Below are positions 56,839-64,000 of a stretch of DNA of 64,000 nucleotides, piece by piece. Within the stretch, counting starts at the first letter, position 1, and every line of letters starts with the position of its first letter. The notes beneath the pieces were generated by a model. It did not search any database, was not told where the DNA came from, and saw only the letters and a program-made list of their open reading frames with translations. A program made the position numbers and the translations under genes. This DNA is from CAWBYL01 sp963793025 (lineage in GTDB: Bacteria > Actinomycetota > Acidimicrobiia > Acidimicrobiales > Acidimicrobilacustridaceae). The stretch is taken from contig CAWBYL010000001.1 of assembly GCA_963793025.1 (NCBI GenBank), forward strand, positions 186,001 through 250,000, read 5' to 3'.

Positions 56839-58842
56839 CTACGGGAGGGGGCCGACAGGGATCGCCACGTTGGCGGCCTGGGTGGCGTCGTCCTCGTCGA
56901 GTCCGGGAACGGTGAGCCCGGGCGAGCGGTACCAGTCGAGGAACCCGAGGACCGCGGCTCCGATGAGCGCGTAGGCGAGCAGGACGGCGAGGGGTTGGGC
57001 GATGCCGTTTCCGTCGAAGTACAGCGTGTTGCGGAGCAGGAGGAACGCGTTGCGCGGTGGCAGGAACGGGCCGATGCCGTTCCAGAACCCCGTCAGGTAG
57101 GCCGCTCCGTTCGATCCTCCGGAGGACGGGTTGCCGAACTGCAGGATGACGATCAGGGTCACGACGATGCCCGCCGGGCCGAGGACGCGCCGCATGACCG
57201 CCGCGAACAGCGCCACCACCAGGATGATCAACGACAAGATGGGCCAGGCCACCCAGAACGAGTCCTTCGGGAACCCTTCGAGCCAGTACGTGGTCACCAC
57301 GTCGAGGACGAGACCGGTGATCACGGCGAACCCGGCCAGCCAGAGGCCCCGCCAACGAGCCGACGCCGAACCGACGGTGGTCGTCAACAGCGCGGCGGAC
57401 ATGTAGCCGCCGATCAACAGGACCACGAGAAGGGTGGCCGGCACCAAGGCGAACGGGTCCTTCGCGGCCAGCGGAGTGGGCGCATAGGCCTTCACCGTGA
57501 TCGTCTCACCGGCCGACGCCGCGGCCTTCTCGAAGTTGTCCGCCAGATCGAGCGGCGAGATGTCGCTGATCGTCGAGACCACCGTCAGCTCGGTCGACGA
57601 ACCACTGGTGACGAGCGCCCCGTAGATCTCACCGCGATCCATGGCCTGGGTGACGGCGTCCTGGCTGTCGTACTGGGTGATGTCGAGGCTGAACAGGTCC
57701 CCCTGGGCAGCGTCGGCCAACGTGGTCGATCCCACGACACCGAACGCCATGTTGTCGGCGACGGGTTCGTGCCCCGAGCTCATGTAGTTGACAGCGAAGA
57801 GCGTGGTGAGAACGAGCGAGAAGGCGACGGGAGCGACGAGATCCTTGGGTACGAGTCGGCGACGGTCGACCGGCGCCGGATCGCCTCCAGCCGGCGAGAC
57901 GTCGGCGTCAGTATCGGCAACAGGAGTCCTCCTGCGGGTCATGGCGACGATCACCACCAGGCTGACCAGCCCGTAGGCCAGGAGCACGGCGATGGGGGTG
58001 ATGATGTTGTTCCCGTCGAAGTACCGCACGTTGCGATACAGCTCGATGGCGTGACGGGGCGGGAACAGGTTTCCGATCTTCTGCCAGTAGGTCGGCAACA
58101 GGGCGACGCCACCCCCGCCGGCTCCCGATCCTCCGATGATGATGAAGAACAAGGCGACGACCAGCGAACCCAACTTGCCCACCACGGCCTGGATCGCCAC
58201 CGCCGAGAGACCCACCACTGCCGTGACCAGGAAGAAACAGGGCACCAGGGTCCAGAGATGACTGGTCGGGAACGCGCCGATCAGCGGACCCGCAGCAACA
58301 CCGGTGATCAACGCCACCACCACCGCGAAGGCGAAGACGATGGCAATGCGTCCCGGGGCCGCTGCTGTCTGGCTGGACGAGAACATCAGCGAGGCGACCA
58401 TGTAGCCGCCGACCAACGTCGGCAGCAACAAGAGCCCGACGAGCGCTCCGGTGCGGTCGGCGGTCGGGAGCGGCGCCACCTCAGTCGTCGTGAACGTCCG
58501 ATCGACCTTCTTGGCCGCATCGGCGAAACCGCCACTGACATACACCTCACCGAAGAAGCTCTTGGCCGGAACGGTCACCAGCGTGTCCGCCGACGAACCA
58601 ACCACGTAACCGCCATAGATGTCGCCCCTCGCAGCCGCGTCCATCAGGTCCGCCTCACTCGCATACGTCTTCAGATCGAGGCTGTACTCCTGTTGCACCG
58701 CATCCACCACAGGCGAGGACGCGGTGACACCGAACGGCATCTCCCGAGGGGCGAGGAGCTGCACCGCGCTCACGAGGCAGACGGCGAAGACGAGGACCAG
58801 GACCCCGACCGTTCCGAGGGCGACGACAGACTTCTTGGTCAT
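56839..58842 (-). CDS. Internally duplicated ABC-2/DUF3533-like membrane protein
   Basis: The 667-residue protein consists of two homologous halves of about 330 residues. Each half has an N-terminal helix, an extracytoplasmic domain (MPFGVTASSPVVDAVQQE and MAFGVVGSTTLADAAQGD; ARGDIYGGYVV and DRGEIYGALVT) and about five further helices. Each ends in a matching motif (FPPRHAIELYRNVRYFDGN and LPPRNAFLLLRNTLYFDGN, then PxAVLLAYGL). This is the YhgE/Pip or ABC-2-permease-like layout, normally a homodimer of separate chains. No ATPase is encoded nearby. ATG 58842 is preceded by GGGGAA; an upstream in-frame extension has no homology. The substrate is unknown. Confidence 0.78.
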   Translation of the reverse strand: MTKKSVVALGTVGVLVLVFAVCLVSAVQLLAPREMPFGVTASSPVVDAVQQEYSLDLKTYASEADLMDAAARGDIYGGYVVGSSADTLVTVPAKSFFGEVYVSGGFADAAKKVDRTFTTTEVAPLPTADRTGALVGLLLLPTLVGGYMVASLMFSSSQTAAAPGRIAIVFAFAVVVALITGVAAGPLIGAFPTSHLWTLVPCFFLVTAVVGLSAVAIQAVVGKLGSLVVALFFIIIGGSGAGGGGVALLPTYWQKIGNLFPPRHAIELYRNVRYFDGNNIITPIAVLLAYGLVSLVVIVAMTRRRTPVADTDADVSPAGGDPAPVDRRRLVPKDLVAPVAFSLVLTTLFAVNYMSSGHEPVADNMAFGVVGSTTLADAAQGDLFSLDITQYDSQDAVTQAMDRGEIYGALVTSGSSTELTVVSTISDISPLDLADNFEKAAASAGETITVKAYAPTPLAAKDPFALVPATLLVVLLIGGYMSAALLTTTVGSASARWRGLWLAGFAVITGLVLDVVTTYWLEGFPKDSFWVAWPILSLIILVVALFAAVMRRVLGPAGIVVTLIVILQFGNPSSGGSNGAAYLTGFWNGIGPFLPPRNAFLLLRNTLYFDGNGIAQPLAVLLAYALIGAAVLGFLDWYRSPGLTVPGLDEDDATQAANVAIPVGPLP

Positions 58843-59067
58843 CGATGGTTCCCCGGCTCGCGGCACAGGCCTGTGATCGAGCCGTCGGCGCGTGGCGCGT
58901 GGGAGCGCAGACCCGAAGGGCCCACCCACCTCTGCGTCACACGTCCAATCACCCGGGTTCCCGAAAAGATGGTGCCGGATGCGGTCCGGCTCGATCGGTC
59001 GCAGCCGAGGAACGGAGCGGTTCATGTCGATTGGATCCCTTCTGCCCTCGGCGCGGCGAGGTTCGAA

Positions 59068-60123
59068 TCAGCTGGTCGCATCGACGGCGCTCGTCGGTCG
59101 CGTCGGGTCACGAGGTTCAGGCGCGGATTCTTCGGGGAGGAGTCCGCGCTGGTCGAGAACGTAGAGGAGCACGAAGGCGGGCACGATGATGATGATCGCG
59201 ATGCCCGTGGCGATGAGAACAGCGGTGATGGTGCCATCGGGTGCCGCGGCCTGCTCGACGGTGAGCGATTGCGGGAGCATGTAGTCCCACTGGGCAACGC
59301 CCCACGCCACGACGACGGCAGCGACGGCGCCGACCGCGGCGAGACGGGCTCCGAGGTGTTCGTGACGTACCAGCAGCACCAGCGCACCGACGCCGCAGAT
59401 GCCCGACAGGATGACGAGAGGAAGGCCGCGCGACGTGAGGCCGTCGAAGATGTACTCGGCGTCAGCGGCGAGCACGAAGACGCCCACGACGGCGACCACG
59501 CCGGTCACCACTGACGCGGCCAGAGCCCGGACCCGGAAGTACTCGACCATGGCCGGGTCTTCCAGGCGATCTGCATCGAAGACCAGGTACACGCTGGCGA
59601 GGAAGGCAGTGACGCACACGGCGAGGACGCCCCCGAGGATCGATGTCGGGTTGATCCAACTCGTCCACGGGTCGCCGGCGTCGCCACCGGCGGGAACGCG
59701 GCCCGAGGCGATCGCCCCGGCGACCGCGCCCATGCAGTACGGCACGATCACCGACGACGCGGCGAAAGCGGCCCCGAAGTTGCGCCGGTCGCGTGTGCGA
59801 CGCACGACGTGACGGAAGGCGAAGCTCGACCCGCGCAGCACGATGCCGAAGGCGGCGATCGTGAGGGGGACGAAGAGGGTCAACCAGATGGCGCTGTAGG
59901 CCTCGGGGAAGCAGGTCCAGAGCACCACGAACGTGAAGATGAGCCAGACGTGGTTGGCCTCCCACACCGGTCCGATCGAGTGCTCGATCACCCTGCGGGG
60001 TCGCGCCCCGCGTCTGGCTCCCCCCGCGATCAGGTCCCAGAACCCGGCGCCGAAGTCCGCGCCTCCGAACACGGCGTAGGCGGTGATGGCCACGAACAAC
60101 ACGATGGCGGCGGTCGTGCTCAT
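59068..60123 (-). CDS. cydB: Cytochrome bd ubiquinol oxidase subunit II
   Basis: CydB pairs with CydA in the high-affinity cytochrome bd oxidase. The 351-residue protein starts at ATG 60123, overlapping cydA (ATGA). About eight helices are present, beginning with AITAYAVFGGADFGAGFWDL, the family signature. It continues GPVWEANHVWLIF (conserved Trp/His near haem d) and ILGGVLAVCVTAFLASVYLV. The C-terminus is Pro/Glu-rich. No cydX or cydCD genes are nearby. Confidence 0.96.
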   Translation of the reverse strand: MSTTAAIVLFVAITAYAVFGGADFGAGFWDLIAGGARRGARPRRVIEHSIGPVWEANHVWLIFTFVVLWTCFPEAYSAIWLTLFVPLTIAAFGIVLRGSSFAFRHVVRRTRDRRNFGAAFAASSVIVPYCMGAVAGAIASGRVPAGGDAGDPWTSWINPTSILGGVLAVCVTAFLASVYLVFDADRLEDPAMVEYFRVRALAASVVTGVVAVVGVFVLAADAEYIFDGLTSRGLPLVILSGICGVGALVLLVRHEHLGARLAAVGAVAAVVVAWGVAQWDYMLPQSLTVEQAAAPDGTITAVLIATGIAIIIIVPAFVLLYVLDQRGLLPEESAPEPRDPTRPTSAVDATS

Positions 60124-61550
60124 CGGACGGACTCTTCCAGGTCCGGGTTCTCGTAGCTTCGCCCGGGCCCGTAGGGGATGTCGGCGTCCTCGTCTGGTTC
60201 GCGGGAGCGGAACCGGCGGCTCATTCCTCGCAGGATGAGAACGGTGGTGATGCCGAGCCCGATGTACAGGGCGGTCACGGCGAGGAAGGTGATCCAGACG
60301 CCGGTGTTGGCGGTGGCCGCGTCCTCGACCTTCATGTACTCGTAGACGATCCAGGGCTGGCGCCCGACCTCGCTCACCACCCAGCCCGCCTCCATGGTGA
60401 TCACGGAGAGGACCCCCGCGCTCGACGCGACCCAGAGGAACAGCTTCGACCGCGGCATGTCGCGCCGGAAGATCCACGTGGCCCCGTACCAGAGGGCGAG
60501 GAGGAACAGCAGGGTGCCGAGGCCGACCATGACGTCCCAGGCCAGGTGGACCGTGTTGACCTGGCGGATCGTCGGTTGCTCGTCGACGGGAACGGTGTCG
60601 AGGCCCTGCACCACCGTGGACTTCCCGGTCGAGGGATCCGACAGCCACGACGCCAGACCGGGGATGGGGATGCCGCCGGTGACGGTGCCATCGGAGTTCA
60701 GGTGACCGAAGATCGTCTCGGGGACATCACTGGAGGTCTCGGGCACCATCTCGATCGCCGCGAACTTCTCCGGTTGGTTGTTGTAGACCCACCTCGCCAG
60801 CGAATCCCCGACTCCCATCTGAATCGGGATCGCGATGGCGGCCACCGTGAACGGGATCAGGAACCCCAACCGGTGATAGCGATCCCGGCGGCCCCGGAGC
60901 ATGCCGACGGCGTACACCGACGCCACGAGGAAGCCGCCGACGACGTAGGCGGCCACCACCATGTGGGCGGCCATGAGCGGCATGGCGTCGTTGAAGATCA
61001 CCGCCCACGGGTCGACCTCGGTGATGTTGCCGGCGGAGTCCAAGGTGAACCCCGAGGGCGAGTTCATCCACGCATTGGCGGCGACGACCGAGACGCTGCC
61101 CATGATCCCGGCCACCACGATGGGCACACCGGTCCAGAAGTGAGCCCACGGCTTCAGCCGTCGCCAACCGAAGATGTAGATCGAGACGAAGACCGCCTCG
61201 GTGAAGAAGAACAGCCCCTCGAAGGCGAACGGTACGCCGAAGGCCTCGCCCCACTGGCCCATGAACCGCGGCCACAGCAGACCGAACTCGAAGCTCAGCA
61301 CGGTGCCCGTCACCGCGCCCACCGCGAAGGTCACGGCCATGTACTTCGACCAGCGTTGGGCCAGCAGCAGGGCGTCGGCGTCGTCGTGGCGGATCGCCTT
61401 GTAGTTGGCGATCAGCGTCATCGCCGCCCACGACACCCCCAGCGGAACCAGGATGATGTGGAAGGCCAGAGTGAACGCCATCTGAGCCCGGGCCCACGGC
61501 ACCGGGTTGACGTCGGCGAGGATCGGAACGAGGTCGGCGAGCACGGTCAC
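60120..61550 (-). CDS. cydA: Cytochrome bd ubiquinol oxidase subunit I
   Basis: CydA carries haems b558, b595 and d and oxidises the quinol. GTG 61550 (GAGGAG about 9 bp upstream) gives 476 residues. Haem and quinol residues are visible in the first helix (RAQMAFTLAFHIILVPLGV), in LLWPRFMGQWGEAFGVPFAF, in MPLMAAHMVVAAYVVGGF and in the signature SEVGRQPWIVYEYM. The periplasmic Q-loop is short, as in many Gram-positive enzymes. The start overlaps the glgX stop (GTGA), so cydAB may be partly transcribed with glgX. Confidence 0.96.
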   Translation of the reverse strand: MTVLADLVPILADVNPVPWARAQMAFTLAFHIILVPLGVSWAAMTLIANYKAIRHDDADALLLAQRWSKYMAVTFAVGAVTGTVLSFEFGLLWPRFMGQWGEAFGVPFAFEGLFFFTEAVFVSIYIFGWRRLKPWAHFWTGVPIVVAGIMGSVSVVAANAWMNSPSGFTLDSAGNITEVDPWAVIFNDAMPLMAAHMVVAAYVVGGFLVASVYAVGMLRGRRDRYHRLGFLIPFTVAAIAIPIQMGVGDSLARWVYNNQPEKFAAIEMVPETSSDVPETIFGHLNSDGTVTGGIPIPGLASWLSDPSTGKSTVVQGLDTVPVDEQPTIRQVNTVHLAWDVMVGLGTLLFLLALWYGATWIFRRDMPRSKLFLWVASSAGVLSVITMEAGWVVSEVGRQPWIVYEYMKVEDAATANTGVWITFLAVTALYIGLGITTVLILRGMSRRFRSREPDEDADIPYGPGRSYENPDLEESVR

Positions 61551-63686
61551 GGCTGTGAGCTCCTCAGGATCTGGATGGACGAGCCGGGGACGGCTACAGC
61601 GGCGCCCACAGCAGCGGGAACGTCGCCCGGGCGAAACATGCTCGAGCTGTCCAACTCGACCATCCATCTCCGCGTCGCCAGGTCGGGCGGGATCTCGAAG
61701 TCGACCGGGTCCCTCCACCCGTTGATGAGGATCAGCAGGTCGTCGTCGACCATGGGCACCCCGTCCCGATCCACGTCGGGTTCGGCAACGCCGTCGAGGT
61801 ACAGCGAGACACACCGGGCGCTCGGGTCCTCCCAGTCGACGGGGCGCATCGACGCGCCGGACGGGTTGAACCAGCTCACGGCCTCGACGTCCCGTCCGTT
61901 CAAGAACCGACGCCGTCGAAGCACCGGATGGCGAAGGCGCGTCGCGATCGCGGCGGTCGTGAAGTCGAGGAGCCCACGATCCGCTGCTGACCAGTCGATC
62001 CAGGAGATCTCGTTGTCCTGGCAGTAGGGATTGTTGTTGCCCTGCTGGCTGCGGCCCATCTCGTCTCCGGCCACGATGAGCGGAGCTCCGAACGACACCA
62101 GCAGGGTGGTCAGCAGCGTCCGGACCACGCGATCACGACGAGCGACCACCTCGGGATCATCGGTCGGGCCTTCGACGCCCCAGTTCGTGGACCGGTTGTC
62201 GTTCGTGCCGTCGTTGTTGTCCTCGCCGTTGGGCTCGTTGTGCTTGTGTTCGTAGGAGACGAGGTCGCGCAGGGTGAAGCCGTCGTGGACGGTGATGAGG
62301 TTGATCGAGGCCGAAGGCCGACGCCTCGAGCCGTCGAAGAGGTCAGCGGAGCCGGTGAGGCGGGTGGCGACGTCGCCCAGGACGCCGTCGCGACCTCGCC
62401 AGAAGTCGCGCATCGTGTCGCGGTAACGGCCGTTCCACTCGCTCCAGCCGGCGGGGAACCGCCCGAGGTCGTAGCTGTCCATCTGGCCGACGTCCCACGG
62501 TTCGGCGATCAACTTGGTGGTGGCCAGCACGGGGTCCTGGGAGACCATGTCGAGGAATGCTGACGCCCGGTCGAAGCTGCCCTCCTGGCGCGCCAGGGTG
62601 GTGGCCAGGTCGAACCGGAATCCGTCCACGTGCATGTCGGCCACCCAGTACCGGAGGGAATCCATCACGAGTTGGAGGGCGATCGGATGGCCCATGTTGA
62701 ACGAGTGGCCGCACCCGGTGGTGTCGACGTAGTGACTGAGGTCGCTCGGATCGAGCCGGTAGTACGCAGGGTTGTCGAGGCCACGGTGGCAGAGCGTCGG
62801 GCCGAGGTGGTCGCCTTCGGCGGTGTGGTTGAACACCACATCGAGGATGACCTCCAGCCCCGCGGCGTGGAGCCGCTTCACCATCGACTTGAACTCGTCC
62901 ACCTGACCACCCCGGCGCCCCGCGCGAGCCTCGGCGGAATACCCCTCGTGAGGAGCCAGGTAACCGATGGTGTTGTAGCCCCAGTAGTTCGTGAGACCGC
63001 GATCGACCAGGAACCCCTCCGGGACCGAGTGGTGGACAGGCAGCAGCTCCACTGCGGTGACCCCGAGCTTCACCAGGTGATCGACGACCGATTCATGGGC
63101 GAGACCCGAGTAGGTGCCGCGTTGGTCTGGCGGAACATCCGGATGGAGCTGGGTGAAGCCCTTGACATGAAGCTCGTAGAAGACGGAGTCGACATAGCGA
63201 TGGCCGGGGAGGGTGTCCTCACCCCAGTCGAAAGCGGGGTCGACGACGAGGCTGCGAGGGACATGGTCGGCGGAGTCGAGCGTGCTCGGGGCCGACGGAT
63301 CGGCCGCGTCGTGGCCGAGCACCTCGGGGCCGAACCTGACGGCCCCCGAGATGGCCTTCGCATGAGGGTCGAGCAGGAGCTTCGAACCCACGCATCGCAA
63401 CCCCCGGTCTGGATCCCACGGACCGTCGACCCGGAAGCCATAGGACTGCCCGACGCCGACATCGGGGACGAGGACGTGCCACACACCGGCGTCGTACTGG
63501 GTCATCGGAACACTGACGTTCGGTTCCCCCCTCGTCGAACAGGCACAGGGTGACACGGTCGGCGACGTCGGACGCCACTGCGAAGTTCGTTCCGCCGGGA
63601 GTCAGCGTGGCTCCCAGCGGATGGGGGCGTCCCGGCCGGATTCTTCGATCTCGTCGGTCGTCCATGCGAACGGGTGACGTGGTCAC
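61547..63686 (-). CDS. glgX: Glycogen debranching enzyme GlgX, frameshifted
   Basis: GlgX is a GH13 isoamylase-type enzyme that hydrolyses alpha-1,6 branches of phosphorylase-limit glycogen. The N-terminal CBM48-like part (GRPHPLGATLTPGGTNFAVA, then LCLFDEG) is in one frame from GTG 63686. The catalytic barrel is in another (GVTAVELLPVHHSV; VILDVVFNHTAEGD; MHVDGFRFDLATTLAR with the nucleophile Asp; LIAEPWDVG with the acid Glu; TVHDGFTLRDLVSYEHKHN). They join if one C is dropped from the run of six at 63526-63531, giving 712 residues. The break is almost surely a homopolymer error. The C-terminal beta domain is complete. Confidence 0.93.
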
Positions 63687-64000
63687 AAACCCGGGCTCGA
63701 GTGCATGATCCCGCCGTCCGCGAAGATCGTGGTGGCGGTCAGGTAGCTGGCTCCGTCACCCGCGACGAACGCCACCACCTCGGCGATCTCGGAGGGATCA
63801 GCGAGGCGACCGACCGGGAATGGCGGCATCCAGCGTCTTCATCTTGGCCGGATCGGCCTCCGTCGCCGCGTTGATCGGCGTGTCGACCGCGCCGGGGCCG
63901 ATGCCGACCACGAGCACACCGTGGGGACCGAGCTCCACCCCGGCGGTGCGGGTGAGCATCCGCATCCCACCCTTGGAGAGGCAATAGGGGGTGTTGCCAG
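63683..64000 (-). CDS. SDR-family dehydrogenase (glucose 1-dehydrogenase-like), C-terminal part, frameshifted
   Basis: The C-terminal ~105 residues of a short-chain dehydrogenase enter from the right edge. The catalytic Tyr-x-x-x-Lys is in NTPYCLSKGGMRMLTRTAGV. GIGPGAVDTPIN follows, and the C-terminus is VAFVAGDGASYLTATTIFADGG. The frame breaks near 63830: DAAIP continues as VGRLADPSEIAE only after one C is dropped. The whole closely follows the glucose 1-dehydrogenase subgroup. The stop overlaps the glgX start, so the two are one operon and may act in glycogen or glucose use. The Rossmann cofactor loop lies outside the window. Confidence 0.85.

Noticed and set aside
58843..59067. Possible gene or N-terminal extension between cydB and the duplicated membrane protein
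   Set aside because: An in-frame start at 59025 exists, but the extension is Arg/Pro-rich without homology, while GGGGAA precedes ATG 58842. I see nothing else firm in this 225-bp gap.

Overview
The window is 64 kb of very GC-rich DNA (roughly 70% or more by eye) that is almost wholly coding. About 56 protein genes can be supported. I see no rRNA, tRNA, CRISPR array, insertion sequence or prophage. The backbone gene order, read leftward on the minus strand, is rarA, DUF948, small membrane protein, MFS, alaS, ruvX, mltG, aroE, prepilin peptidase, aroC-aroK-aroB-aroQ, pepQ, efp, nusB, flavodoxin, pyrR-pyrB-pyrC-carA-carB-pyrD-pyrF, mihF-gmk-rpoZ, coaBC, metK, priA, def, fmt, rsmB. This is the conserved core synteny of Actinobacteria. 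The actinobacterial integration host factor (mihF), a PriA without a P-loop, many GTG/TTG starts and many TAnnnT boxes a few bases from start codons agree with that. The lack of Streptomyces- or Mycobacterium-specific genes and the DUF4388, DUF4012 and triple-repeat M15 proteins make a deep lineage such as Acidimicrobiia likely, but this is inference.

Layout. 1-13.6 kb: translation and protein-maturation genes (rsmB, fmt, def), two RNA methyltransferases, a secreted M15-type repeat protein, priA, metK, coaBC, rpoZ, gmk, mihF and a divergent lon with an HspR-like operator. 13.7-22.8 kb: a complete UMP-biosynthesis operon except for pyrK, led by pyrR with an unusual regulatory leader. 22.8-33 kb: nusB, efp, a peptidase and the shikimate pathway (aroE, aroB, aroQ, aroK, aroC), with a prepilin peptidase and a DUF4388 protein inserted, then mltG. 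33-43.8 kb: ruvX, alaS, an MFS exporter, rarA, aspS and hisS. 43.8-51 kb: an accessory envelope or polysaccharide block (Wzy/O-antigen-ligase-like, Wzz fused to a BY-kinase, DUF4012, a Tat-exported protein, an SGNH lipoprotein). 51-55 kb: a redox cluster of ApbE, a ferric-reductase-like membrane protein, a NuoF-like flavoprotein and a 3Fe-4S-type ferredoxin. 55-64 kb: a GYD protein, a galactose mutarotase-like enzyme, DUF202, an internally duplicated membrane protein, cydB-cydA, glgX and a partial SDR dehydrogenase.

Two themes stand out. First, the pyrR leader has a near-consensus PyrR-binding loop just upstream of a strong Shine-Dalgarno, and an intrinsic terminator lies inside the first 16 codons of pyrR itself. 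This suggests PyrR control through coupled translation and termination. Second, at least nine genes or gene segments are broken by single-base indels whose repair restores full-length conserved proteins (carB twice, pyrC, a Wzy-like gene, an SGNH lipoprotein, a NuoF-like gene twice, glgX, the SDR, and probably aroK). Because these include essential genes, base-level assembly errors are the most likely cause. I annotate these genes as full-length with the break positions given.
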